Positions 1 through 9,077 of a stretch of 64,000 bases of DNA are shown in pieces. How positions within the stretch are numbered: position 1 is the first letter of the stretch; each line of letters opens with the position of its first letter. Under the pieces are notes generated by a model. The model was not told where the DNA came from, did not search any database, and saw nothing but the letters and a program-made list of their open reading frames with translations. The stretch covers positions 1 to 64,000 of the forward strand of contig NZ_JAUZVZ010000006.1 of the NCBI RefSeq assembly GCF_030717845.1, read 5' to 3'. Both the position numbers and the translations under genes were made by a program. This DNA is from Alkalimonas collagenimarina (GTDB taxonomy: Bacteria > Pseudomonadota > Gammaproteobacteria > Enterobacterales > Alteromonadaceae).

Positions 1-320
1 TAAAGAAACAATGACGATATCACCAGTGGCGCGCACGGCTAAACCTGCCATAACAGCGCAAGGTAGTCTAAACACATAATAAATACAAATTAAACTGTTA
101 GATTAATAACATATTTAGCGCGATATATACAAGGGTTTTACTGTGGGTGAACACCCAACGGTGCCCGACGCCAGCGAAAACACACGCCGAGCCAGCAATT
201 CACTTGGAAAATCCCCCCACAAGTACCGTAAGCCTTTTACATTGTTGAATTTATGGTATGATGAAATATCAGCTTATCGCTACAGCATAATGAACTCTAA
301 TTAAAGGTTACTCTGGTAGA
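1..320. other. non-coding stretch upstream of ileS
   Basis: No convincing gene is seen here. A weak promoter for the downstream synthetase can be proposed: TTTACA at 236-241 and TATGAT at 257-262, but the spacer is only 15 nt. A T-box leader is not evident and would be unusual in this group. The left end of the accessory region is therefore not defined in this window. Confidence 0.4.
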
Positions 321-3300
321 ATGAACGGCAATACTCTCGATACAGATCAGAATACATTTTCCTTTGTTGATGCGGAACGAAAAGTACTTGATTTTTGGGA
401 AAAACAGGACATTTTCCAGAAGTCTCTTCGTCAAACAGCCAACAATCCACCCTATGCATTTTACGATGGACCTCCATTTGCAACTGGTACACCACACCAT
501 GGGCATCTGCTGGCATCCACCATTAAAGATATTATCCCTCGCTACTTTACGATGAAAGGTTATTATGTCCAACGCCGTTTTGGCTGGGATTGTCATGGCC
601 TGCCGATTGAGCATGAAACCGATAAAACCTTGGGTATGTCAGCCAAAAAGGCCGTTGAGACCTTAGGGATCAAGGCATACAATGATGAGTGTCGAGGTAT
701 CGTTCAACGCTATACGAAAGAGTGGCGCTCTACCGTTACACGGATTGGCCGCTGGGTCGATTTTGATAATGATTACAGAACCATGGAACCTTGGTACATG
801 GAATCTGTATGGTGGGTATTCAAGCAACTTTGGGACAAAGACCTGATCACCCAAGGCGTCAAGGTGGTACCGTTCTCTACCACTCTGGGCACCGTTTTAT
901 CCAACTTCGAGGCAGGCTCTAACTACAAAGACGTACAAGACCCAGCACTGGAAGTGTTGTTCAAATTAGCAGACGAAGACTGCTATATCGCAGCGTGGAC
1001 CACCACGCCCTGGACATTGCCTTCCAACCTGGGGCTGTGTGTCAAAGCCGACGCCGACTACATAAAAGTTTTAGATGAAGATAAACAGATCCACTTTATC
1101 ATTGCCAAAGCGCGCCTTGAAGCCATAGGTAAAGGGAAAAACTTAACCGTAGTGCAAGAATATAAAGGCGCCGACTTGGTTGGTAAACGCTATGAGCCGC
1201 TCTTTGATTATTTCAAAGAGTTAAAGAATGCAGGCGCATTTGTTGTTCTAGCTGACGATTATGTCACCATGGACAGCGGTACAGGTATCGTGCATATCGC
1301 GCCTGCATTTGGTGAGGACGATAACCGCGTCATGAAAGAGGCAAATATTCAGGCCGTTGTGTGTCCTCTGAATATGGTTGGCGAGTTTACCGAAGAAGTG
1401 ACTGACTTTAGCCGCATGCACGTGAAAGAGGCGGATAAGAACATCATTCGCCACTTAAAAGAAACAGGTCACCTGTACAGCCACACCACCATTGTACACA
1501 GCTACCCGTTCTGCCCGCGCTCTGACACGCCGATCATTTATCGTTCTATCCCATCATGGTATGTCAAAGTAGAGCAAATGCGTGACAAACTCGTGGCATT
1601 GAACCAACAGATCAACTGGGTACCTGAGTATATTAAAGAAGGCCGGATGGGGAACTGGTTGGCAGGCGCCATTGACTGGGCAGTCTCGCGAAACAGATAC
1701 TGGGGAACACCCATTCCGCTGTGGCGCAACGACGTTACCGGCAAGTACTTATGTATTGGCTCTATAGAAGAATTGGAGCACTATTCAGGGATCCGTGTCG
1801 ATGACTTACACCGCGACTACGTCGATGATATTTCTTTCACTGTGGCAGATGAAGAAGGCACCTACCAACGTATTGAAGAAGTACTAGATTGTTGGTTTGA
1901 ATCTGGCGCAATGCCGTATGCTCAGCTCCACTACCCGTTCGAAAACCAGTCGCTTTTCGAGTCTAGCTTTCCGGCTGAATTCATTGCCGAGGGATTGGAC
2001 CAAACACGCGGTTGGTTCTATACCCTGTTGGTACTCAGTCAGGCTTTGCACGACAAACCAGCGTTTAAGAACGTCATTGTCAATGGCATCGTGATGGCAG
2101 AAGATGGCAAAAAAATGTCGAAGCGCTTGCGCAATTACACCCAGCCAGATGACATCATGGAAGAGTTTGGTGCCGATGCATTACGCTTATATTTAATCAA
2201 CTCAGGTTTGGTTAAAGGCGAGCCACAACACTTTTCAAATGAAGGGGTGAAACTGACTGTTCGTCGTGCCATGCTGCCTTGGTGGAATGCCTTTAAATTC
2301 CTCAAAACCTATATAGAAATTGATGGTTGGAAACCTTCAAATACAGCGCACACGATCACCAATCCGTTGGATCATTGGATACTGTCAAAACTGCAAACGT
2401 TGAAGTTAAAGGTCACCACGGAGATCGAAAACTATCAGCTTTATAACGTTATTCCGGTGTTGTTTGAGTTTATTGAGCAATTGACCAACTGGTATATTCG
2501 CCTTAACCGCTCGCGCTTTTGGGCTGAGACACTGACTAAAGACAAGGTGTGTGCCTATCAGACACTGTACACCTGTATCTATGAGTTGAGCCTGGCCATG
2601 GCACCGTTTGCGCCATTCTTATCTGAGCATATCTATCAAGAGATGCTTGCCTTACAAGAGGATGGGGAACAACCTGAGTCAGTGCACTTGTGTACGTATC
2701 CAAGCGTTGATGAAGCACTCATTCAACCTGAGCTTGAAGATGCACTCGCGCTATTGCAAAACGTCGTGCTGCTAGGTCGTCAAAAACGTAATAAAGAACG
2801 GATCAAGACCAAAATCCCACTGATGAGCCTGACAGTGATCCACCGCGATACAAGCCTACTTCAAGAGATCAAGAAGCTAGAGTCTTACTTGCAATCTGAG
2901 CTGAATGTAAAATCTGTTGTCTACCGTGAAGACGAAGACAGCTTTATCAATTTCTACGCCAAGCCAAATTCACCTTTGCTGGGCAAGAAGTTGGGTAAAT
3001 CATTTAAGCAATATAAAGCACTGATTGAAGCACTCACGGGCGAGCAATTACGCCAGCTAGAAAAAGACGGCAGTATTGAGCTTGAGGGCATGCGCTTCGA
3101 CAAAGAAGAGATCCTCACCTTCCGTGAACCGAAAGAAGGCTCAGAAGTCATTTCTGATAGTTATATTTCCATTAAACTGGACTGTAAACTGAACGAGGAG
3201 TTATTGGCTGAAGGGCTGGCCCGTGAAATCGTAAACCGAGTTCAGAAAACACGTAAGCAGCTTGATTTTAAGATCGAAGACCGCATTTATGTCGAATACG

Positions 3301-3467
3301 CATGTGATCAAGCGCTCGATGCGGCTATCGCTGCACATGCAGATACCATCTCATCGGAGACATTGGCATTGAGCTTTGAAAAGCGCGATATTGCATCTGA
3401 TGACACGGTTGCTCGTTATGATGTAGAGGGTCATTCGCTATTGCTTAAGTTGAATAAAGCGACATAA
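321..3467 (+). CDS. ileS: isoleucyl-tRNA synthetase, type 2 (eukaryotic-like)
   Basis: Class I aminoacyl-tRNA synthetase that charges tRNA-Ile, 1048 aa. The HIGH signature is seen as H59-H60-G61-H62 in the context PPFATGTPHHGHL, and KMSKR lies at residues 598-602 (DGKKMSKRLRN). The length, the HxGH context and the C-terminal region fit the eukaryotic-like type 2 lineage rather than the usual bacterial type 1 enzyme. Type 2 enzymes tolerate mupirocin, and one is the self-resistance gene in the mupirocin cluster. The signature keeps the HxGH order and is not the swapped GxHH form associated with hyper-resistance. The gene heads a small polyketide-like cluster on the same strand, so a self-protection role is plausible but inferred. 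It could instead be the cell's only IleRS; the window shows no second copy. The ribosome site is weak (AAAGG about 13 nt upstream). Confidence 0.93.
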   Translation: MNGNTLDTDQNTFSFVDAERKVLDFWEKQDIFQKSLRQTANNPPYAFYDGPPFATGTPHHGHLLASTIKDIIPRYFTMKGYYVQRRFGWDCHGLPIEHETDKTLGMSAKKAVETLGIKAYNDECRGIVQRYTKEWRSTVTRIGRWVDFDNDYRTMEPWYMESVWWVFKQLWDKDLITQGVKVVPFSTTLGTVLSNFEAGSNYKDVQDPALEVLFKLADEDCYIAAWTTTPWTLPSNLGLCVKADADYIKVLDEDKQIHFIIAKARLEAIGKGKNLTVVQEYKGADLVGKRYEPLFDYFKELKNAGAFVVLADDYVTMDSGTGIVHIAPAFGEDDNRVMKEANIQAVVCPLNMVGEFTEEVTDFSRMHVKEADKNIIRHLKETGHLYSHTTIVHSYPFCPRSDTPIIYRSIPSWYVKVEQMRDKLVALNQQINWVPEYIKEGRMGNWLAGAIDWAVSRNRYWGTPIPLWRNDVTGKYLCIGSIEELEHYSGIRVDDLHRDYVDDISFTVADEEGTYQRIEEVLDCWFESGAMPYAQLHYPFENQSLFESSFPAEFIAEGLDQTRGWFYTLLVLSQALHDKPAFKNVIVNGIVMAEDGKKMSKRLRNYTQPDDIMEEFGADALRLYLINSGLVKGEPQHFSNEGVKLTVRRAMLPWWNAFKFLKTYIEIDGWKPSNTAHTITNPLDHWILSKLQTLKLKVTTEIENYQLYNVIPVLFEFIEQLTNWYIRLNRSRFWAETLTKDKVCAYQTLYTCIYELSLAMAPFAPFLSEHIYQEMLALQEDGEQPESVHLCTYPSVDEALIQPELEDALALLQNVVLLGRQKRNKERIKTKIPLMSLTVIHRDTSLLQEIKKLESYLQSELNVKSVVYREDEDSFINFYAKPNSPLLGKKLGKSFKQYKALIEALTGEQLRQLEKDGSIELEGMRFDKEEILTFREPKEGSEVISDSYISIKLDCKLNEELLAEGLAREIVNRVQKTRKQLDFKIEDRIYVEYACDQALDAAIAAHADTISSETLALSFEKRDIASDDTVARYDVEGHSLLLKLNKAT

Positions 3468-3481
3468 CTTGGCATTGCCAA

Positions 3482-3528
3482 GGCGTGCACAACACAATCA
3501 CACTTTACATGCTTGTGTTGTGCACGCC
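3482..3528 (+). terminator. long perfect hairpin after ileS
   Basis: The arms GGCGTGCACAACACAA (3482-3497) and TTGTGTTGTGCACGCC (3513-3528) form a perfect 16-bp stem with a 15-nt loop, 15 nt after the ileS stop codon. There is no following T-run, so it may terminate poorly, stabilise the 3' end of the ileS transcript, or be a protein-binding site. Confidence 0.5.
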
Positions 3529-3607
3529 GTTAGCTAGGCAGATCTACAGACAAAATTCAGCGAACATGGCCCAACCTACCCTTCTCACCCCATGACTCAA
3601 TACATGC

Positions 3608-3636
3608 TTTACATGTTATTTATTAATGTTTATAAT
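3608..3636 (+). promoter_or_regulatory. probable sigma-70 promoter for the biosynthetic operon
   Basis: TTTACA (3608-3613) and TATAAT (3631-3636) are separated by 17 nt, a near-consensus arrangement. It would give a leader of about 260 nt before the adenylating-enzyme gene, and makes the cluster independent of ileS transcription. Confidence 0.55.
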
Positions 3637-3813
3637 GTTTTTATCATTCAATTAAGCGGCTGAAGATATGCCGTAGGTGTGTTGTTCGTCATACATCAGA
3701 AAATGACCACACCCTGAGTGCCTGGACAAATAATAATTTAATATCCCTTTAAACTGGGCTGTATGTCTGCGCTTATTATTCCATAAGTATAGCCTGTGTT
3801 TTGAGGTCACTGA

Positions 3814-3912
3814 ATGCTGATCCCCTATCACCTTGTCGGCTTGCCGCCGTTCTATCCAGGGTGTGTTGTCACGCATGGCGATCGGCATAATAGCACCTGT
3901 TTATGTCAGTAG
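3814..3912 (+). CDS. possible 32-aa leader ORF
   Basis: A 32-codon frame starts at an ATG 7 nt after GAGG (3803-3806) and ends at 3912, overlapping the first codons of the adenylating-enzyme gene. That gene has no good ribosome site of its own, so translational coupling through this leader is possible. The peptide (starting MLIPYHLVGLPPFYP) resembles nothing I recognise. A chance ORF is equally possible. Confidence 0.2.
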   Translation: MLIPYHLVGLPPFYPGCVVTHGDRHNSTCLCQ

Positions 3913-5324
3913 CAGCAAGCTATATGACGATATGTGAGCAACTAAAAAAGGAAGCTAACCTGGTGGATAGAACATGGATCCTGGATCGCGTACAACAGTT
4001 CGGTGATCTCCCCGCGGTTGTTGAAAAAGATCAGTGCATTACCTTTGATGCCATTGCCCAAAGTGCTCGCAACTGGCTGACCAATGAGTCGATCACAGAG
4101 CACAGTATCGTTGTCATCAATGGAGTATTTAACGCAACGACATTAGGATTGATACTTGGTGCCTATATCAAGCAGTGTACAATCGTTCCCTTATTCAATA
4201 GCGATGCTGCACAAGTAGAAACAATCATTAACGCAGTACATCCAGATGTACTGTGTGACACACGCGACGACACCATATGCTGTACCACGCTAGCCACCTT
4301 GTCACCCACCAAGCATGCACTATTAAAGCAACTGGTCACACAGGGAGCGTCCGGACTGATTTTATACAGCTCAGGCAGCACAGGTACACCCAAAGCCATT
4401 TTACTCAGCCTGGACAAGCTTTTGCAGCGTTATCAAGTTTATAAAGAGCAGGCCACCTCCACCATCGCAGGTTTTTTGTTTTTTGATCACATTGGTGGTT
4501 TGGATGTCCTAATGCAGTGTCTAATGACGGGTTGTACCTTGGTCAGCATGACGAAACGCACCCCCGAGGATGTCTGCCAGGCCATTGAAAAGCACCGTAT
4601 CAATGTATTACCCACTACGCCGACTTTCCTTAACATGGTGTTGATCAACCGCAGTTATCAACGCGCAGATCTGAGTTCACTGACTGTGATTGCATATGGT
4701 TCAGAAGTCATGCCACAAGCAACACTCGACTTGCTGCAACAGGCATTGCCGCACGTCACGCTAAAACAAACATATGGAATGAGTGAGCTGGGCGTGTTAC
4801 CCACAGAGTCGAAGGCAGGCAACTCGCTGTGGTTAAAAATTAAAAAAACCGACTATAAAGTGCAGGATGGCGTGCTGTGGGTCAAATCGCCAACAGCCAT
4901 GCTTGGTTACCTCAACCAAGATCACCCGACATTGAATGACGGTTGGCTGTGTACGGGGGATTTGGTGGAACAACGAGGGGAGTACATTCGCATTTTGGGG
5001 CGCCAGAGCACAGTAATAAATGTGGCGGGTGAAAAAGTGTTTCCGGCAGAGATTGAAGCCCTCTTATTGCAAATTCCATTTGTAAAGAATTCATCGGTAT
5101 GGGGGAAAAAGAGCCCGATCACCGGAAAAATTGTCGCGGCGACAATTTACACTGATGACGGTGTCGATCCACTGCAGGCAAAAAAACACATTTTAGATAT
5201 CTGTAAGCGAACCTTAGCCCCCTACAAAATTCCAAGGCACTTCGAATTTGTAAATGGGCAATACCATAGCGAAAGGTTTAAAAAAATCAACAAGATACAA
5301 GGAACAATAACCAGTGGAAAATAA
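3903..5324 (+). CDS. acyl-adenylating enzyme (AMP-dependent synthetase/ligase)
   Basis: ANL-superfamily enzyme, 473 aa, expected to activate a carboxylic acid as acyl-AMP and load it onto CoA or a carrier protein. The P-loop-like A3 motif YSSGSTGTPKA lies at residues 155-165. The A5 motif is seen as TYGMSELG, the hinge region as GRQSTVINVAGEKVFPAEIE, and the C-terminal catalytic lysine region as ERFKKINK. It is short for an acyl-CoA synthetase (usually 500-570 aa) and resembles loading ligases of small polyketide or lipid clusters. It overlaps the next gene by 11 nt, and two carrier-protein genes follow in the cluster, so loading of an acyl starter onto one of them is the natural inference. 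The substrate is not readable by eye. The start could also be the ATG at 3924; neither has a strong ribosome site. Confidence 0.88.
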   Translation: MSVAASYMTICEQLKKEANLVDRTWILDRVQQFGDLPAVVEKDQCITFDAIAQSARNWLTNESITEHSIVVINGVFNATTLGLILGAYIKQCTIVPLFNSDAAQVETIINAVHPDVLCDTRDDTICCTTLATLSPTKHALLKQLVTQGASGLILYSSGSTGTPKAILLSLDKLLQRYQVYKEQATSTIAGFLFFDHIGGLDVLMQCLMTGCTLVSMTKRTPEDVCQAIEKHRINVLPTTPTFLNMVLINRSYQRADLSSLTVIAYGSEVMPQATLDLLQQALPHVTLKQTYGMSELGVLPTESKAGNSLWLKIKKTDYKVQDGVLWVKSPTAMLGYLNQDHPTLNDGWLCTGDLVEQRGEYIRILGRQSTVINVAGEKVFPAEIEALLLQIPFVKNSSVWGKKSPITGKIVAATIYTDDGVDPLQAKKHILDICKRTLAPYKIPRHFEFVNGQYHSERFKKINKIQGTITSGK

Positions 5325-6039
5325 AAAGGGTACAATTGTGATCAGCGGTGGAAGCCGAGGGTTGGGATTCGAAATCGCATCCCAATTTTTGGAACAAGGA
5401 TATGCCGTTGCGACATTTTCAAGAGGCAGTACAGAGCACGTAACCGCACTTGCAGATGATCCGCGCTTTTTTTGGAAGTCGGTTGATGGCAGTGACTATC
5501 AGGCTCTGATCGAATTTCTCAAAGAAGCCCAGCAGCGACTCGGCAATATTGTAGGCCTGGTCAACAATGCCGCCATTGGTGCAGATGGCGTGCTCAGCAC
5601 AATGCGTACGTCTGACATTGACCGCGCGCTGGACGTGAACCTCAAAGCACAGATCTATCTGTCAAAACTGGTTTCTAAGAAGCTCTTGCAAAACCGCGAC
5701 GGGTTTATAATTAATATCTCTTCCATTATGGGCGTAAGGGGTTTACCAGGCGTTTCTATTTACAGTGCCACAAAAGCGGCAATGGACGGCATGACAAGAA
5801 GCTTAGCGAAGGAGCTTGGCCGCAAAGGGATCCGTGTAAACTCCGTCTCTCCGGGCTACTTTGCCAGTGATATGGTGAAAGATCTGTCAGACGACATTTT
5901 AGTTAAAATTGAGCGCCGTACGCCGTTAGGACGCTTAGGTACACAGAGTGAGATTGCCAAGTTGGTGCTGTTTTTAGCAACAGAGGGGCATTTTATTACC
6001 GGGCAAAACATTGTCATCGATGGAGGTTTTACATGTTAG
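5314..6039 (+). CDS. short-chain dehydrogenase/reductase, FabG-like ketoreductase
   Basis: Classical SDR of 241 aa, likely reducing a 3-ketoacyl thioester with NADPH. The Rossmann motif GGSRGLG is at residues 12-18, NNAA near 84-87, the catalytic serine at S136/S137, and Y150-x3-K154 follows. The C-terminus GQNIVIDGGF is typical of FabG enzymes. It starts at a GTG inside the preceding ligase gene (11-nt overlap), with AAGGAA about 10 nt upstream, and overlaps the following carrier-protein gene by 7 nt. The overlaps indicate co-translation. Its role is most likely beta-keto reduction of intermediates made by the downstream ketosynthase; a dehydrogenase acting on another group cannot be excluded. 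Confidence 0.88.
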   Translation: MENKKGTIVISGGSRGLGFEIASQFLEQGYAVATFSRGSTEHVTALADDPRFFWKSVDGSDYQALIEFLKEAQQRLGNIVGLVNNAAIGADGVLSTMRTSDIDRALDVNLKAQIYLSKLVSKKLLQNRDGFIINISSIMGVRGLPGVSIYSATKAAMDGMTRSLAKELGRKGIRVNSVSPGYFASDMVKDLSDDILVKIERRTPLGRLGTQSEIAKLVLFLATEGHFITGQNIVIDGGFTC

Positions 6040-6368
6040 ACGCACAACAGATTAAAAATGCGATATTGGATAGTATTATCCAAGAGGTGGCCACAGTCCT
6101 GTCTGAAAAGTCGCTCCCGATCACAGATCTGCAAAGTGCCACGGCATTCTCTGAATTGTCATTAACGTCTCTGGATTTGGCTGAGCTGATCAGCAATCTA
6201 GAAGCGCGCTATGAAGTTGACCCATTCGAAGAATTGGTCGCCATCACCAGCGTCGTTACCTTCGATGACCTCGCTGCGGCCTATACGCTGAGCTTGTCAG
6301 GCCAATCAAAGCAGCCACATGACGCCCTCAGTGAAGAGCTCAAAGCCATAAAGAATCAAACACGGTAA
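6033..6368 (+). CDS. acyl carrier protein
   Basis: Carrier protein of 111 aa, longer than a free ACP (about 80 aa) because of a C-terminal tail of about 25 polar residues. The phosphopantetheine attachment serine is S46 in LTSLDLAELI, where the usual Asp before Ser is Thr. The helix after it (LAELISNLEARYEV) is typical of ACP helix II. It overlaps the ketoreductase gene by 7 nt, so it belongs to the same operon. The likely role is to carry the starter activated by the upstream adenylating enzyme. Modification would need a phosphopantetheinyl transferase; one is encoded about 3.6 kb downstream. Confidence 0.85.
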   Translation: MLDAQQIKNAILDSIIQEVATVLSEKSLPITDLQSATAFSELSLTSLDLAELISNLEARYEVDPFEELVAITSVVTFDDLAAAYTLSLSGQSKQPHDALSEELKAIKNQTR

Positions 6369-6501
6369 TCGAGCTAGACACTGACATACAAGATCATAGC
6401 GACACATTGGCGATATACGCCACCATTTTGGTGCTCGCTATGTTATGTCAGCTGTTCATATCTAGCGTGACTCAGACACATAAACGTAGAAGTAGAAATA
6501 C

Positions 6502-8751
6502 ATGATGGCTACAGATGATATAGCAATTGTCGGGCTCGCTTGCCGATTTCCCGAAGCAAGTTCTCCGACCCAGTTTTGGCAAAACTTAGCGCAAGGGCGG
6601 GAGTCCATAGCAAGATTATCCGATGCGCAATTACGTCATGCTGGAGTCAGTGACAGCGAATTTGAGCAACCCAGTTACGTCAAAGCATACACACCCCTTG
6701 CCGATGTCGACAAGTTTGATGCGCGCTTTTTTGGAGTCCCTACAGCAGAAGCAAAGCTCATGGATCCACAACAGCGGACCTTGCTAGAAATTGTCTATCA
6801 CGCTTTAGAAGATGCCGGCGCTTTGCAAACAGCCCAACAGAGTGAAACCGGTGTCTATGCAACCGGTGGCGGGATCACACGTAGCTATTTATACCAAGAG
6901 GCAACAAAGCACTTTAATGGCAATAGTGATACGGGCAGTTTGTTACAGTTACTCAACGATAAAGATTTTCTTGCTACACGGGTGTCCTACAAATTAAATT
7001 TACAAGGCCCCAGTCTCTCCGTTCAAACCGCCTGCTCAAGCTCCATGGTTGCTGTCCACTTAGCAAGAAGTGCGTTGCTGAGCGGAGAAATCGATATCGG
7101 GATCGCCGCGGCTAGTTGTATCAGATTGCCACAAGATAGGGGTTATAATGCCGCTGAAAGTATGATCTACTCACCAACAGGCCGCTGTAGGACCTTTTCA
7201 GACGACGCCGATGGCACCATTTTCGGCAGTGGCTCTGGCGCCGTGGTGCTCAAGCGTTATCAAGACGCACTGGCCGATGGCGATCATATTTATGCGCTAC
7301 TTAAATCAACCGCCGTCAATAATGATGGGGCTGGGAAGTTTGGGTTTACGGCATCCAGTGTGCCTGGCCAAGCCAAGGCCATAGTTAAAGCTATCGCATT
7401 GGCGGGGATCAGTGCGGATCAGCTCAGTTATATTGAATGCCATGGCACCGCGACCAAAATAGGTGATCCGCTGGAGATCCGCTCGCTCGAGAAGGCATTT
7501 TCACTGGATACCGATAAAAAGCAATTTTGTCATATCGGTAGCGTCAAACCGAATATTGGTCATTTAGAGCAGGCAGCAGGACTGGCCAGCCTCATTAAAC
7601 TTGCGCTGATGATAAAACACCGTCGGCTTGTGCCCACCATTAATTTTCGCGCGCCCAACCCTAAATTGAAACTGCCGCAATCCCCTTTTAAGATGGCACT
7701 AGACTATGAAGCGTGGGAACCCGAACAACAACGACGTTACGCCGGGTTAAACTGTTTAGGTGTGGGAGGCACCAACGTATTTGCGGTGCTCAGCGATCTT
7801 CCAACAACCGATACAACGCTATCCAACGACAACAGCTTCGTTGAACCAGCACAAGATGTGCTGTGCCTATCAGCCAAAACGAAGGCTCAGCTCGTCGAAT
7901 ATATTGAGTGTATCGCAAACGACGAACGGCCTTTACCACTGTGTGCCCTTGCCTATAACATCAATACCAGCCGTGCACATTTACCAATCAGAAATACAGT
8001 GGTGATCAACCGAGATATGAGCATAGCGCAGTGGCGTGAACAAGCCCTGACCAAGATTTCAGCGCCTAGCGAACAGCGCAGAATGACATTTGATAAACCA
8101 GCCCATTATATATGCAACCCCACAGAGTTCGTTAATCCCAGCCAGTTAGCGGCACTCACCACAGACATGCGCTGCCAACATTTTACAGATACCCATCAAC
8201 GCTGGCTGGACTCTGAAGCACTCACATTGATAATTGCCTCTACGGCCCCCTTTGCACAACATGTGGCTCAGTTGTTTGCATTTGAACTGGCATTGTATGA
8301 GCAATTAAAGCATTGGGGCATGAAGATGGCATCATTTCTTGGCGAAGGGATCGGTCAATATGTGCAACTGTTATTGGCAGGCGTGCCTTTGCAAAAATGG
8401 CTCAATACGCTGGAAAAAGAGCTACACACACATCAGCGTCATTTGAGCCACACACAAACTGACTGCTTTTCTCAGATGGGTGAAGTGGCCATTGAGCAAG
8501 AGGTCCACCTTGCAAGTGAAGCACCCATCATTTATCGCAATCGTCCTTCAGACAACACCACCGAATCAGTATGTGTCTGTGACAGCGGGCGGTTTACTGC
8601 CACCGACCTGTGGTCCCTTCTTGCAACCATTGTTGACCAAGGCGCGCACATTAACTGGCAAAACTACTACCCTTTCAACGCTTTTGAAAAACACACTTTA
8701 CCCAACTACCCGTTTGAGAAAAAACGCTATTGGTTGGTTGATGAAGACTAA
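6502..8751 (+). CDS. modular-type ketosynthase with degenerate acyltransferase remnant
   Basis: Polyketide-synthase-type protein of 749 aa. Residues 1-430 are an apparently intact ketosynthase: Cys178 in TACSSSM, His314 in HGTAT, His354 in NIGHLE. A KS-AT linker follows. The acyltransferase is reduced to about 200 residues. The nucleophile motif that should read GHSxGE is GEGIGQ at 614-619, so the catalytic serine is glycine and the preceding His is Glu, and the malonyl-binding half is missing. The post-AT linker is kept (NYPFEKKRYWL at the C-terminus). The protein should condense but cannot load its own extender, so an acyltransferase in trans or decarboxylative-only chemistry is required. 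No carrier domain is present; separate ACP genes flank it. ATGs at 6502 and 6505 are alternative starts; the ribosome site is weak. Confidence 0.9.
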   Translation: MMATDDIAIVGLACRFPEASSPTQFWQNLAQGRESIARLSDAQLRHAGVSDSEFEQPSYVKAYTPLADVDKFDARFFGVPTAEAKLMDPQQRTLLEIVYHALEDAGALQTAQQSETGVYATGGGITRSYLYQEATKHFNGNSDTGSLLQLLNDKDFLATRVSYKLNLQGPSLSVQTACSSSMVAVHLARSALLSGEIDIGIAAASCIRLPQDRGYNAAESMIYSPTGRCRTFSDDADGTIFGSGSGAVVLKRYQDALADGDHIYALLKSTAVNNDGAGKFGFTASSVPGQAKAIVKAIALAGISADQLSYIECHGTATKIGDPLEIRSLEKAFSLDTDKKQFCHIGSVKPNIGHLEQAAGLASLIKLALMIKHRRLVPTINFRAPNPKLKLPQSPFKMALDYEAWEPEQQRRYAGLNCLGVGGTNVFAVLSDLPTTDTTLSNDNSFVEPAQDVLCLSAKTKAQLVEYIECIANDERPLPLCALAYNINTSRAHLPIRNTVVINRDMSIAQWREQALTKISAPSEQRRMTFDKPAHYICNPTEFVNPSQLAALTTDMRCQHFTDTHQRWLDSEALTLIIASTAPFAQHVAQLFAFELALYEQLKHWGMKMASFLGEGIGQYVQLLLAGVPLQKWLNTLEKELHTHQRHLSHTQTDCFSQMGEVAIEQEVHLASEAPIIYRNRPSDNTTESVCVCDSGRFTATDLWSLLATIVDQGAHINWQNYYPFNAFEKHTLPNYPFEKKRYWLVDED

Positions 8752-8798
8752 CATTGCTACACCTAGACTAACAAAAGATACAAGGAGCATGAAATAAC

Positions 8799-9077
8799 AT
8801 GAGTAACGCAGCAACATCTTCAGCCAGAACATTAGTGATTGGCTTTATTGAAGAAATGAATCGCTCATCACTACGTGGAGACGAGATCCAAAATAACTTT
8901 GAGCTAAAAGATAAACTCAATATTGATTCATTGAACAAGCTCATTTTACTTACCCGAGTCACCGAACACTTAGGGATTGAATTTGGCACAGCCGATAAAA
9001 CCATTAATGACTTCACCTCAGTCAACGATCTGATCTCATTTGTTGAATCACACATCACTGCGCCAGAAGCGTCGTAA
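8799..9077 (+). CDS. acyl carrier protein
   Basis: Carrier protein of 92 aa with the canonical attachment motif NIDSLNKLIL; Ser44 is the predicted phosphopantetheine site. The N-terminal helix, the FELKDKL turn and the C-terminal SVNDLISFVESHI helix match free-standing type II ACPs. AAGGAG lies about 13 nt upstream of the start, on the other side of a three-codon mini-ORF. It sits 47 nt after the ketosynthase gene and is probably its partner carrier. The cluster as seen stops here: no thioesterase, dehydratase, enoylreductase or intact acyltransferase follows before the insertion-sequence remnants. Confidence 0.88.
   Translation: MSNAATSSARTLVIGFIEEMNRSSLRGDEIQNNFELKDKLNIDSLNKLILLTRVTEHLGIEFGTADKTINDFTSVNDLISFVESHITAPEAS

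Noticed and set aside
3652-3888. 78-codon minus-strand frame in the leader of the ligase gene
   Set aside because: No ribosome site or recognisable motif, and it lies opposite a strong plus-strand promoter and leader.
6368-6505. Small membrane-like reading frame between the first ACP and the ketosynthase
   Set aside because: About 45 codons with a hydrophobic stretch, but no ATG before that stretch and no ribosome site; it is probably fortuitous.
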